DNA of 38,222 nt from Planctomycetota bacterium (GCA_002687715.1 NZBC01000042.1:1-38222), one strand, 5' to 3'. Counted from the stretch's first letter, positions 8,794 to 17,190 are shown. Notes: a model not told the origin generated them from the sequence alone. Made by a program: numbers and translations.

Positions 8794-8844
8794 TCTAGCA
8801 TCGACTCCGGTCTAGCATCGACTCCCATCTATCATCGACACTCA
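8794..8844 (-). repeat. Three tandem 17-bp repeats upstream of the peptidase gene
   Basis: On the plus strand three 17-bp units lie head to tail: 8794-8810, 8811-8827 and 8828-8844. Units 1 and 2 are TCTAGCATCGACTCC plus two variable bases; unit 3 differs at a few positions. Read in the direction of the peptidase gene, every unit contains GATGCTAGA or GATGATAGA, which resembles an extended -10 box (TGnTAGA). The repeat begins 3 bp from the peptidase ATG. It may be an iterated promoter or regulator-binding array. Confidence 0.7.
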
Positions 8845-8874
8845 CTGGACGCGTTGGAAGATCGGATCATTCCC

Positions 8875-10065
8875 TCATCTTCCCGGACGGCGACGCGGGG
8901 GATTCCAGCCCTTGGACGGACGGCGGGCTCCCTGCCCGGTCTTTTTCACCACGCCCTTGCTTTTCTCGGCCTTGAAGGGCTTCTGGAGCTCGACGTTGCC
9001 GGCCCGGGACTTGCCGGGCTGGGCGTCCAGGCTCTTGGCGCCCCGAATCTGCTCCTCGATGTCGTCGATCAGCTCCTGGGGGCTCTGGTAGCGGACCTCC
9101 CGGTCGAGGGCCATCATCTTCTGCACGAAGTAGTGCACGTGCGGGGAGACGGCGATCCCCTTGAGCTCCGGCGAGCGCAGCTCGTCCAGGAGCCGCTTGG
9201 CCATGGTCTCCTGGTTGGTCTCCCCTTCGAACGGGAGCTTTCCGACCATGAGCTGGTAGAGCGTGACCCCGAGGGCGTAGATGTCGCTACGAACATCCAG
9301 CCCGCCCCCGGCCCGAGCCTGCTCCGGCGCGATGTAGTGGGCGGTGCCCGCGGTGGTCTCGCCGTCCCCGGATCCGGCCTTGATCGCCAGCCCGAGGTCA
9401 CAGATCTTCACGACATTCTCGTCGTTGATGAGGATGTTTCCGGGCTTGATGTCGCGATGGACGAGACCGCGCGCGTGAAGGTGGGTCAGCGCCCGCGCCG
9501 TCTGGAGGATCAGATACAGCGCAGCATCCTCGTCAAACCGCCCCGCGTCATCGAGGTGCTGCTGCACCGATCGCCCGTCGACGATCTCCATGACCAGGTA
9601 CACGAGACCGTCGTGCTCATTGACGTAGTACCCACGGACCAGGTTCTCGTGCTCCAAGGAGACGAGCAACTCGCCCTCTGCCCGGAACTCAGCGAGGGTC
9701 TCGTCTTGCCGGCGCAACGCGGGCAGGAGGACCTTCACCGCGACGCTCTCGCCCGACTGCTGGTCGACGCCGCCGTAGACCTTGCTCATCCCGCCCTGCC
9801 CGAGAAAAGATTTCAGAGTCAGTCCGGGCAGAAGGTCTTTAGCCGGGCTCTCCATCGACGAGAGCCAACGGACCTCCGACATCGTGATCCAGCCCTTGCG
9901 CTGGCAGATCTCGGCGACGGAGATCGGACGACCGCGTTCCTTCAGCTCGCGTTGCTTCGCAAGTACAGCGCGTACGGTGGATTCCGGCAGGATGCCATCT
10001 ACCACCAACCTCGCGGCGAGTTGCACGTCGGCCTGGGAGCCGGGCTCTGGGAACGATGCGTCCAT
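8875..10065 (-). CDS. Serine/threonine protein kinase (Hanks type), soluble
   Basis: A complete eukaryotic-like kinase domain lies at about residues 80-335: glycine loop FLGQGGMSKVY, catalytic Lys in VAVKVLL, Glu in the alphaC region (RAEGELLVSLEHENLV), catalytic loop HRDIKPGNILI, DLG in place of the usual DFG (KICDLGLAIK), APEQA, and DIYALGVTLYQL. About 75 N-terminal residues (IL..STVRAVLAKQRELKERG) form a helical domain seen in Planctomycetota kinases, and a basic Pro/Lys tail (340-396) ends the protein. There is no transmembrane helix, so it should act in the cytoplasm. DLG variants occur in active bacterial kinases. TAATAT at 10093-10088, 22 nt before the ATG, is a likely -10. The gene is divergent from the AAA+ ATPase gene. 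Confidence 0.93.
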   Translation of the reverse strand: MDASFPEPGSQADVQLAARLVVDGILPESTVRAVLAKQRELKERGRPISVAEICQRKGWITMSEVRWLSSMESPAKDLLPGLTLKSFLGQGGMSKVYGGVDQQSGESVAVKVLLPALRRQDETLAEFRAEGELLVSLEHENLVRGYYVNEHDGLVYLVMEIVDGRSVQQHLDDAGRFDEDAALYLILQTARALTHLHARGLVHRDIKPGNILINDENVVKICDLGLAIKAGSGDGETTAGTAHYIAPEQARAGGGLDVRSDIYALGVTLYQLMVGKLPFEGETNQETMAKRLLDELRSPELKGIAVSPHVHYFVQKMMALDREVRYQSPQELIDDIEEQIRGAKSLDAQPGKSRAGNVELQKPFKAEKSKGVVKKTGQGARRPSKGWNPPRRRPGR

Positions 10066-10234
10066 GTTTTCGACGTCTCAGCGCTCGATATTACGAACGG
10101 CGTCTCCAAGGTGCAAACCCGACTGGGTTTGGAACTGCGGAAGTCTGCGCCGGCGAGTGTCTAAATACGAGACGGTCACGGGACGATGAGAAACCTGCGC
10201 ACGGAAACACCCTCGAGGGAGCGAGGGGCGTGCA
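10066..10234. promoter_or_regulatory. Divergent control region between kinase and AAA+ ATPase genes
   Basis: This intergenic stretch holds the kinase -10 (TAATAT, minus strand, 10093-10088) and a perfect 7-bp inverted repeat, CAAACCC at 10114-10120 and GGGTTTG at 10125-10131 with loop GACT, placed between the two genes like an operator. GTCTAAATA at 10159-10167 is a candidate -10 for the plus-strand gene. GGAAC at 10131-10135 lies 23 nt from it, too far for a standard ECF promoter. GAGGGG at 10224-10229 is a fair ribosome-binding site for a GTG at 10235. Confidence 0.4.
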
Positions 10235-10261
10235 GTGGGCACCAACGGGGAAGTCACGACG

Positions 10262-11608
10262 ATGACAGGTGGGGAATTCAACCTGGTCCTGAAGTACTGC
10301 GAAGCGCTGGACGAGTTCGTCCGGATTCGCGTCTTCGGTGAGAATGAGGTCCGCTCGATTCTCGATCAGGCCACGATGGCGGACCGCGCGACCTATCAGA
10401 GCCACGTGGTCCACTGCTGCATCCTGGACTACAACAAGAACCTCGCGGACCGCATGGACGAGATCCGCACGTCCGGAGGCATTCCGGATATCGAGGACTT
10501 GCTGTACCTCCTCTGCATCGATGTGAATCCGGGACTCGAGATTCACCAGGTCGCGGTTCCACTCACGCTCGACCCCGACTTGGATCCCAACGACGACGCC
10601 GAGCTCGTCCCGTTGCAACGGAAGTCCGAGAAGCAGCTCGAACGCATCATGGTCATCGACCGTGAGGTGAAGAAGCGCATCGTCGGCCAGGACACCGCCG
10701 TCGACATCGTGTGCCGCGCCGTGAAGAAGTCCGCGGTCGGGCTGCGTGACCCGCGCCGTCCCGTCGGCGCCTTCCTGTTCGTGGGGCACGTGGGCGTCGG
10801 CAAGACCGAGCTTGCGAAGGCCGTCACCGAGAACCTCTACGGCAGCCAGTCGCACCTCATCCGCGTCGACTGCTCTGAGTACGCGCTACCCCACGAGTAC
10901 GCCAAGCTCATCGGCTCGCCGCCGGGCTACATCGGGCACAACGAAGGCGGGGACCTCACGTAAGCCGCCAAAGAGCTCGACGAGTTCGTCGTCCTCTTTG
11001 ACGAGATCGAGAAGGCGCACTCCAAGATGCACAACATCCTCCTCCAGCTCCTGGATGAGGGGATGATCACCGATTCGAAGGGATTCAAGGTCTCCTTCCG
11101 CAACGCGCTCGTCCTCATGACGTCGAACCTCGGCGTCCGCGAAGTCGAGGCGATGCGCTCGAGCATCGGCTTCGACTGGAAGAACAAGCAGGAACCGACC
11201 TTCGAAGAGATGAGCGGCGAGATCCACGAAGCCCTCAAGAAGGCCTTCCGCCCCGAGTTCATCAACCGTCTCGACGAGACGATCATCTTCAACACCCTGT
11301 CGTTCGCCGACAGCGTCACGATCGTCGACATCTTGCTCGGCGAGCTCTCGAAGATCGCGCGGCGCGCCGGGGTGATCCTCAATTTCGACAACGGCCTCAA
11401 GCGCGTCATCGCGGAGATGGGCTACAAGCGCGAGTTCGGAGCCCGTGAGCTCAAGCGCACCATCAAGCAACGTGTCGAGACCCCACTCACCGACCTCATG
11501 CTGGATGGCACGGTGAAGGACGGGATGCTCGTCAACATCACGGCGCGAAGCGGCGAGATCGTCTTCGAGCCGTGCTCTCTCGAAACCACCAGTCCTACGA
11601 CGGTGTAA
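10262..11608 (+). pseudogene. ClpB-D2-like AAA+ ATPase interrupted by an in-frame TAA
   Basis: The frame encodes a single AAA+ module like the second ATPase domain of ClpB/ClpC behind a novel helical N-terminal domain of about 130 residues; Clp_N, D1 and the M-domain are absent. Walker A is GHVGVGKT (about 175-182), and a pore-like SPPGYIGHNEGGDLT follows. A TAA at 10961-10963 (codon 234) then stops the frame. The same frame continues without further damage: VVLFDEIEKAH (Walker B), SNLG sensor 1, FRPEFINRLDE, and GAREL sensor 2 in the ClpB small domain. In ClpB the stop position is the Glu of 'GGQLTEAV', nine residues before Walker B, and spacing is preserved, so one GAA-to-TAA change explains it. 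Read through, it is 448 residues. The start is ATG 10262 or GTG 10235. It could be a fresh null allele, a sequence error or recoding. Confidence 0.8.
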
Positions 11609-11750
11609 CGGACCCGGGACCTGGCGGGGTCCCGACCGTACCGGCCCGTCGTCCTCGCCCTTGCGTCAACACAGGCGAGACGACAAGTCTCCGACCCGGG
11701 TCATCTCGGGATCGCAGAAGGGTCGGTAGCCGTTGGAGTTGCTCCTGAAG

Positions 11751-11794
11751 CGGGGCGTCACCTGTTCCTGCAGGTGACGCCCCGTGTTTTTTTT
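11751..11794 (+). terminator. Strong rho-independent terminator after the AAA+ gene
   Basis: A perfect 14-bp stem (11751-11764 with 11771-11784) closes a 6-base loop and is followed by eight T residues (11787-11794). It is oriented for the plus strand and ends the AAA+ transcript about 140 bp after its stop codon. On the minus strand there is no T-run, so it does not serve asnS, whose gene ends at 11820. The 140 bp before it hold no open frame I can support, only a short GGGACC/GGTCCC inverted repeat near 11617-11634. Confidence 0.92.
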
Positions 11795-11819
11795 GTGAGA
11801 GCACGAGAGAGGAGTGACG

Positions 11820-13112
11820 CTACGGATAGATGCGATGCAACATCCGCGGAAACGGAATGCACTCGCGGATGTGCTCGCGGCCGCAGATCCACCCGAGCGT
11901 GCGCTCGAGGCCGAGGCCGAAGCCGGAGTGGGGGACCGAACCGAAGCGGCGCAGGTCGATGTACCACTCGAAGGCTTCCTCGGGGAGCCCCTCTGCCCGG
12001 ATGCGTGAGAGCAGGAGGTCGAGGTCCTCCTCGCGCTGCGATCCGCCGATGAGCTCGCCAGAACCCTCCGGTCCGATGACGTCCACGCCGAGAACGTAGT
12101 TCTCGTTCTCGGGGTCGCGCTTCATGTAGAACGATTTGATCTCCTTCGGCCAGCGGTGGATCATCACCGGCATACCGAAGTGATCACCGAGCGCGGTCTC
12201 GTCGGGGGCACCGAAGTCGTCACCGGCCGCATGCTGGACGCCGAGTTCCAGCAAGAGCTCGTGCGCTTCATCGAAGCTGATGCGCGGGAACGGGGCCTTG
12301 ATGGCCTCGAGCTTGGAGATGTCGCGTTCGAGGTCCTCGAGGTCCGAACGGTTCTTCGCCAGCACGTCCTGCACGATGTGGCAGATGAACGCTTCCGCGA
12401 GGTCCATGATGTCGTCCAGGTCCGCGTATGCGACCTCGGGCTCGATCATCCAGAACTCGGTCAGATGGCGACGGGTCTTGCTCTTCTCGGCGCGGAACAC
12501 GGGACCGAAGGTGTAGACCTTGCCGAGGGCGAGCGCGCCGGCCTCGGCGTACAGCTGTCCGGACTGAGTGAGATACGCCTTGGCGTCCTCGAAATAGTCG
12601 ACCTCGAAGAGCGTCGTCGTGCCTTCGCAGGCCGCCGGTGTGAACATGGGCGTGTCAAGGAGGGTGAACCCCCGGTCGTCGAAGAACTGACGGATCGCCA
12701 TCGACACCCGGTTGCGGATGCGCATGATCGCCGCCTGCTTCTTGCTCCGCAGCCAGAGGTGGCGGTGCGAGAGCAAGAAGTCGGGACCGTGCTCCTGCAG
12801 CGCGATCGGGTACTCGTGGACCTCCTGCATCACTTCGAGTGCAGTGACGCCGAGTTCGAAACCCGAGGGGGCCCGCGCGTCCTCCTTGACCTCGCCCGTG
12901 ACGATGATCGAGGACTCCTGGCCCATGCGCTTGGCGGCCTCGAACGCCTCGTCTGGCACAGTACCGAGCCGCATCACGCCTTGCACGATGCCGGTCCCGT
13001 CGCGGATCTGGAGGAAGTGGATCTTCCCCTTGGACCGTTTGTTGTAGAGCCAGCCCTTGACCTGGACTTCCTCGCCGACGTGCTGGCCGAAATCGTTGAT
13101 GTAGACGTGCAT
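11820..13112 (-). CDS. asnS: Asparaginyl-tRNA synthetase
   Basis: Charges tRNA-Asn with asparagine in the cytoplasm. The N-terminal OB-fold anticodon-binding domain (about 1-105) begins [29 protein letters not shown]. The class II catalytic domain follows, with motif 2 [21 protein letters not shown] (about 215-235), the [14 protein letters not shown] segment (about 355-368) and motif 3 [12 protein letters not shown] (about 405-416). AsnS is told from AspRS by its short length (430 residues, no bacterial insertion domain) and the 'GG.LTEF.M.EPE'-like motif 2 region. The frame stays open upstream to 13475, but the ATG at 13112 gives the canonical N-terminus; longer starts would run into the neighbouring gene. 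A dedicated AsnRS implies direct Asn-tRNA formation rather than only the GatCAB route. It lies 40 bp after the small membrane-protein gene in the same direction. Confidence 0.95.
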   Translation of the reverse strand: MHVYINDFGQHVGEEVQVKGWLYNKRSKGKIHFLQIRDGTGIVQGVMRLGTVPDEAFEAAKRMGQESSIIVTGEVKEDARAPSGFELGVTALEVMQEVHEYPIALQEHGPDFLLSHRHLWLRSKKQAAIMRIRNRVSMAIRQFFDDRGFTLLDTPMFTPAACEGTTTLFEVDYFEDAKAYLTQSGQLYAEAGALALGKVYTFGPVFRAEKSKTRRHLTEFWMIEPEVAYADLDDIMDLAEAFICHIVQDVLAKNRSDLEDLERDISKLEAIKAPFPRISFDEAHELLLELGVQHAAGDDFGAPDETALGDHFGMPVMIHRWPKEIKSFYMKRDPENENYVLGVDVIGPEGSGELIGGSQREEDLDLLLSRIRAEGLPEEAFEWYIDLRRFGSVPHSGFGLGLERTLGWICGREHIRECIPFPRMLHRIYP

Positions 13113-13152
13113 GCTTGGTTCTGCGGTGGGGCAGTCCTGCGGAGACCCGGGG

Positions 13153-13710
13153 TTAGGGGAAGAGCGCGGTGGGGACCTCCATGGACGCATCGACGACGCG
13201 TCCATCCTGAATGCTGACGTGACCTTGCCGGACTTCGTCGCCCCGGATCGCCTTGACGCGCAATCGCACGACGTCGTCGGTGGTGTCCGAACCGTGCACC
13301 TGAATGCGGGAGAAGCCCTCGCCAATGAGGAACTTGCGCGCGATCTCGTCGGGCGCCGAGGAGGCGGAGTCCTCTGAGGGTTCGGTCCCGGGCTGGGCGG
13401 AAGGCCGCGATGCAACGCGACGTTCGAGCTCCGCGATGCGGTCCGCGATGACGTCGATTCCGCCCGCGTGATCATCCAGCCCGCACTTCAGCGCATCGAG
13501 TCGATCCAGGATCTCGGACGCGGGAAGCGGCGCCTCCGCCGCGACCGTCGGCGCCGCCGCCCGAGCCTCGTCCTTCACCAGCATCTCCAGCTGGTAGAGC
13601 CGTCCGTGCAGCCTCTCGATGGCGCGCCCCGCCGCCCGTCCTTGCAGGAACAGGAAAACCTGGCCGGCCAGGAAAACCAGGAGCATCAGGGGATAGAACC
13701 ACTCGGGCAT
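13153..13710 (-). CDS. Membrane-anchored coiled-coil protein of unknown function
   Basis: The 185-residue product has one N-terminal membrane helix (about 5-24, [20 protein letters not shown]). A charged helical or coiled-coil stretch follows (30-100, for example [19 protein letters not shown] and [13 protein letters not shown]), then a Ser/Pro-rich linker (103-120) and a small alpha/beta domain (about 122-185, beginning [21 protein letters not shown]). I do not recognise the family. It starts at ATG 13710 with a GGAG eight bases upstream; TAACGT about 30 bp upstream, in the context TGCTAACGT, may be its -10, and the same 9-mer precedes pabB. It lies 40 bp before asnS and may share its transcript. 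Confidence 0.7.
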   Translation of the reverse strand: MPEWFYPLMLLVFLAGQVFLFLQGRAAGRAIERLHGRLYQLEMLVKDEARAAAPTVAAEAPLPASEILDRLDALKCGLDDHAGGIDVIADRIAELERRVASRPSAQPGTEPSEDSASSAPDEIARKFLIGEGFSRIQVHGSDTTDDVVRLRVKAIRGDEVRQGHVSIQDGRVVDASMEVPTALFP

Positions 13711-13807
13711 GGGGCGTCTCCGGAACGCAAAACGTTAGCAGGACCTTGGCTTCCCCCGAACCCGTCCTACCGCCCGAAAACACGCCGACGACGTGCCGGT
13801 GCCGCCG

Positions 13808-15709
13808 CTACAGAACCCGCACGCGCGGAGGGTGGGCATACGCCCGGTACAGATCGGCGACGCGCGCCTCCTCCGCCGTCCCGCGATGCAGGTACACACG
13901 AAACCGGCGCTCGACTCCCGCGCCCCGTTCCAGCGCCGCGCCCGCGAGGCCGGGCCAGGATTCGCCGATGTAGCCGTAGTGACGAGCGAGCCACTCCGAG
14001 GGGGCGGCCGCGTTCGAAGGGTGGCTCATCACGGCGACGCCGGACGGCCGATCGGCCCCGCGGAAACGCGCCGAGTAGTCGACCCAGCGATAGCGCGCGT
14101 GCAGCGTGTCCTTCGCGAGCCGCGAGCCGTCCGCCGTCAGCACTCCATCAGCGCGCGGCGCAACCCGCGCTCCGAAACCACCGTAGCCCTTCTTCTGTGT
14201 CTTCTGCCCGCGCAAGACCACGCCGCCCTCGACCGCATCCCAACGGAAGTGGAAGTCGAGGATCAGTCCGGGCTCGCGCCGACCGAGGCGCGCCGGCCAC
14301 GCCAGAACGCGCGCGCGCTCCGAGACGACTTTGCGAGCGCCGACGAACCATCCCGCGTCCAAGTCCAGTGCGAGCACGTCGCGATGAAGGAGCTTGTGAC
14401 GCAGCTTCTCGAAGCGATGGGCAATCCCCACGAGCGTCCACAGGTCGTGGGTCTTCCCATCGACCACGACCTGTGGCCACATCCACGAGATGCCCCGATG
14501 GTGCAGATGATCCTCGGGGAAGTCGTCGAGAATGTTCACGCCATCGATGATCGCGGGGTAGACGTATTGCGCCCGACGCCACTTCGGAGCGACGCCCGCC
14601 TTCACCTGCAGACCGTGGCACCACGCGAACCCGACGCTCCGGCCCCGCCAGAACGCCCACCGGCCCTTCCCCGCCTCAGCCGCGGGCGCCTCGGTCCACC
14701 GGATCGCGTTGCGGCCCGACCCGGGAGTTGGCGCAATTGCCGGCCGGGCGAACACACCCCAGGTTTCCTCCCCCGCTCCCACGGGCACCACGGCCGCGAA
14801 GCGCCCACCACCGAGGTGGGCAGCGGCCACCCGTCGCGACCAGGCCGCCGCTGCCGGGCGCAACGAGAACACCACGTCGGTCGGCAGCTTCAGGCCGACG
14901 GGCGCGGCGAACTCGAGGTTGGCATGGGCATCCAGGACCGGTCGGCCTTTCCCCCAGGTCACCGCGATCCGGAACAGCTCGGGGCCGGTCCCCTGCGCCG
15001 GCAGCGCAGACGTCGTGGTCAGCAGCACGAGCGCGACGACGGCGGCAAAGCGCCCGCCGTGGCGTAGCACGGCGGCGGCCACCAGCCAGAACGCGATCGC
15101 GAAGAGCATCAGGCCGCCTCCGGAAACCAATATGCGCGCCGACGTCGGCAGCAGAACGTATGGCCGGAGTCCGCGCCGCCGCGCCAGGGAGTGCGCGAGC
15201 CCAACGTGCAGGCTGAGCGACGTCACGGCGAACCCGGCGAGGAACAACGGGACCAGGTGCTCACCGAAGCGGGCCATCAGGTGGACCAGCGGTAGCGCCA
15301 GGGCGGTACCGAGGATCAGCCACCACGGCGCTCGGACGTGCCGCAAGAGGAGGGCACGCGCCGACCGAGGGGCAGGGGCGGCGTCCTGCAGGAACGCCTC
15401 GGACGCCCTGGTCTGGACCATCCGCCAGCCCCCCCACAACAGGAACGCGACCAGCGGCGCGACCAGCAGCGACTCGGACACCGCGTCCGCGGGGCTCCAG
15501 ACGAGCAACGCCGCGCGGGCGAGAAGGGTCCCCACCGTGACGACGACGAAGTCCGGCCACATGGCGTTCGCCCCGATCGAGAGCGCGGACTTCCAGGTCC
15601 GTCGCAACTTCGGTGCCGCTCCCACCACGCGCGCGTACGCGTCGGAAGGCCGGAACGCCCAGGCGAAGCCCAGAAGTCCTCCGGCGATGAGGGTAGGCAT
15701 GACCTGCAT
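13808..15709 (-). CDS. LysE-like membrane domain fused to a secreted DUF6807 (PmoA-like) domain
   Basis: A single open frame of 633 residues. Residues about 1-210 hold five to six membrane helices whose layout resembles LysE-type exporters (GGLLGF..., basic RRTWKSALSIGANAMWPDF loop, final SGGGLMLFAIAFWLVAAA). Immediately after, from residue 214, comes a textbook signal peptide (VLRHGGRFAAVVALVLLTTTSALPAQ). The remaining ~390 residues end in a DUF6807 domain with the HLHHRGISWMWPQ motif near residue 400. DUF6807 was once named methane oxygenase PmoA, but its role is unknown; it is common in Planctomycetota degradation loci. The arrangement looks like two adjacent genes whose stop codon has been lost; an in-frame GTG at 15070 would start the second. 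ATG 15709 was chosen because a TATACT -10 lies 8 nt upstream; ATG 15700 is an alternative. The LysE assignment is tentative; the DUF6807 call is firmer. Confidence 0.75.
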   Translation of the reverse strand: MQVMPTLIAGGLLGFAWAFRPSDAYARVVGAAPKLRRTWKSALSIGANAMWPDFVVVTVGTLLARAALLVWSPADAVSESLLVAPLVAFLLWGGWRMVQTRASEAFLQDAAPAPRSARALLLRHVRAPWWLILGTALALPLVHLMARFGEHLVPLFLAGFAVTSLSLHVGLAHSLARRRGLRPYVLLPTSARILVSGGGLMLFAIAFWLVAAAVLRHGGRFAAVVALVLLTTTSALPAQGTGPELFRIAVTWGKGRPVLDAHANLEFAAPVGLKLPTDVVFSLRPAAAAWSRRVAAAHLGGGRFAAVVPVGAGEETWGVFARPAIAPTPGSGRNAIRWTEAPAAEAGKGRWAFWRGRSVGFAWCHGLQVKAGVAPKWRRAQYVYPAIIDGVNILDDFPEDHLHHRGISWMWPQVVVDGKTHDLWTLVGIAHRFEKLRHKLLHRDVLALDLDAGWFVGARKVVSERARVLAWPARLGRREPGLILDFHFRWDAVEGGVVLRGQKTQKKGYGGFGARVAPRADGVLTADGSRLAKDTLHARYRWVDYSARFRGADRPSGVAVMSHPSNAAAPSEWLARHYGYIGESWPGLAGAALERGAGVERRFRVYLHRGTAEEARVADLYRAYAHPPRVRVL

Positions 15710-15728
15710 CGGCCCACAGTATAGAGCC
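15710..15728. promoter_or_regulatory. Very short divergent promoter shared by DUF6807-fusion and cytochrome genes
   Basis: Only 19 bp separate the chosen divergent starts. AGTATA at 15718-15723 reads TATACT on the minus strand, 8 nt before ATG 15709. On the plus strand TATAGA (15720-15725) lies 3 nt, or AGTATA 5 nt, before ATG 15729. One AT-rich hexamer seems to serve both directions, and both mRNAs would have little or no leader. No Shine-Dalgarno sequence is visible on either side. Confidence 0.4.
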
Positions 15729-17153
15729 ATGCACGCCGCGACCCCCATCGTCTTGTTCGTCCTCAGCTCCCTGGCGTCCGGTATCCGCGCCCAGGACCCT
15801 CCGGCCTCCAATCCGCTCGACGACGACGGCGAGCCCATGAAGCTGTACGCCGTGCAATGCTCGCCCTGCCACGGCGAACGCGGACGGGGCGACGGCCCGG
15901 CCGGACGTTTCCTCGATCCTGCGCCGCGCGACTTTACGAAGGACCAGTTCCGCCTCGTCTCGACGAAGAACGGCAAGCCGAGCGACAAGGACCTCATCGA
16001 GGCGATCTCGGCCGGCATCCCCGGCACGGCGATGCTGCCGTTCGCGCACCTCGGCCCGCAAAAAGTCCGCCAGCTCATCGACGTCGTACGTGCGTTCCAG
16101 CGCAAAGGACTGCGGGAGACGTTGGCTCCGCATGCTGCCGACGAGAAGGAACTCGAGGAGTGGGTCCGCCACGATTCCACCCCCGGCGGAACGATCTTCC
16201 CGTCACCCGCGCCGCCGGACACCGTCGACTCGCGAGCGCGCGGACGCCTCCACTACCAGACCCTGTGCGCGCAGTGTCACGGTCCGGACGGACGCGGCAC
16301 GATCATGCCCCGCCTCCCCGACTCGAAGGACCCCCCGGTCAAGGCCCGAGACATCACCCAGGGCGTCATGAAGGGGGGCATCGAAGGCAAGAACTTCTTC
16401 CACCGCATCCGCTGCGGCATGCCGGGCACACCCATGCCGTCGGTCATGAAGGGAGTCCTGGGCGACGACGGCGTGTGGGACATCGTCCACTACCTGAACG
16501 CCCTGATGCCCGCCGGCGCGCAGGCCTTGCACTCGCCGCAGGGGTGGCGCATCTTCGTCCCGAAGATCGAAGGCGAGCTGCCGACCCAGGCAGCCGACGA
16601 GCGGTTCCAGAAGGCGCAGGCCGTCCACATCGCGCTGGCCCCATTCCGCGCCGACGAGTACACCATCCGCGGCGTGGCCGTCCAGGCCGTGCACGACGGC
16701 GTCCACGTGATCTTCCGCATCCAGTACGCCGACGCGACCAGCGACGTCCCGTCGAAGCAACACCGTCTGCCGCCCGATGGGTTCGCCGTCCGGGTCACGA
16801 AGTACCGCCAGCCACCGGTGCTCCCGATCCCCGGACTCCCGCTGCCCCTGGACCGGGCGATCTGGCTCGCCGGCGCGATGCCCCCTGGCGAGGACCCGGT
16901 GTTCGACCACGTGAAGCCGCGCTTCGTGAATCCGGATCGGGTTTGTATCTCCCCCATCGGCCCGGAGCACGTCGGTTCAGGCAAGTTCCGCGACCGCACC
17001 TGGACCCTCGTCATGCCCGTCAAGCCCGAGCGCGCCGGCGCCATCGTGTCCGGAGAGACCATGGGAGTTTCGTTCTCGGTGTTCGATGGCTCGCTCCGGC
17101 GGGGCCCCTTGCCGGTCTCCTTCTCGACGTGGCAGACCTTGGTCTTCGAGTAA
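15729..17153 (+). CDS. Secreted dihaem cytochrome c with C-terminal ethylbenzene-dehydrogenase-type haem domain
   Basis: An exported electron-transfer protein of 474 residues. A signal peptide (MHAATPIVLFVLSSLASGIRAQ) precedes a first cytochrome c domain with CSPCH (about 44-48) and FAHLG with a plausible distal Met nearby, then a second with CAQCH (about 182-186) and PGTPMPS supplying a Met ligand. The C-terminal third (about 280-474) resembles the haem-b domain of ethylbenzene dehydrogenase and DMSO-reductase gamma subunits (IRGVAVQAVHDGVHVIFRIQYAD). It would pass electrons in the periplasm; no catalytic molybdenum subunit is in this window, so its partner lies elsewhere or it feeds an oxidase or reductase directly. 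The open frame extends far upstream, but the signal peptide fixes ATG 15729. It is divergent from the DUF6807 fusion. Confidence 0.85.
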   Translation: MHAATPIVLFVLSSLASGIRAQDPPASNPLDDDGEPMKLYAVQCSPCHGERGRGDGPAGRFLDPAPRDFTKDQFRLVSTKNGKPSDKDLIEAISAGIPGTAMLPFAHLGPQKVRQLIDVVRAFQRKGLRETLAPHAADEKELEEWVRHDSTPGGTIFPSPAPPDTVDSRARGRLHYQTLCAQCHGPDGRGTIMPRLPDSKDPPVKARDITQGVMKGGIEGKNFFHRIRCGMPGTPMPSVMKGVLGDDGVWDIVHYLNALMPAGAQALHSPQGWRIFVPKIEGELPTQAADERFQKAQAVHIALAPFRADEYTIRGVAVQAVHDGVHVIFRIQYADATSDVPSKQHRLPPDGFAVRVTKYRQPPVLPIPGLPLPLDRAIWLAGAMPPGEDPVFDHVKPRFVNPDRVCISPIGPEHVGSGKFRDRTWTLVMPVKPERAGAIVSGETMGVSFSVFDGSLRRGPLPVSFSTWQTLVFE

Positions 17154-17157
17154 CCGC

Positions 17158-17183
17158 TACAATGGCCGCCCCTGATCAGGAGG
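17158..17183 (+). promoter_or_regulatory. NSS transporter promoter and ribosome-binding site
   Basis: TACAAT at 17158-17163 begins 5 bp after the cytochrome stop and is a good -10 box. A perfect AGGAGG follows at 17178-17183, 7 nt before the GTG start at 17191. The transcript leader would be about 20 nt. This is one of the few strong Shine-Dalgarno sites in the window. Confidence 0.6.
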
Positions 17184-17190
17184 CACCCTC

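Noticed and set aside
7927..10164. A 745-codon open frame on the plus strand across the peptidase and kinase
   Set aside because: It spans two unrelated genes and their intergenic gap, including the 17-bp repeats, and has no domain; both minus-strand genes are well supported.
14709..15728. Long open extension upstream of the cytochrome start
   Set aside because: It overlaps the membrane part of the DUF6807 fusion and would bury the signal peptide; ATG 15729 is the sensible start.
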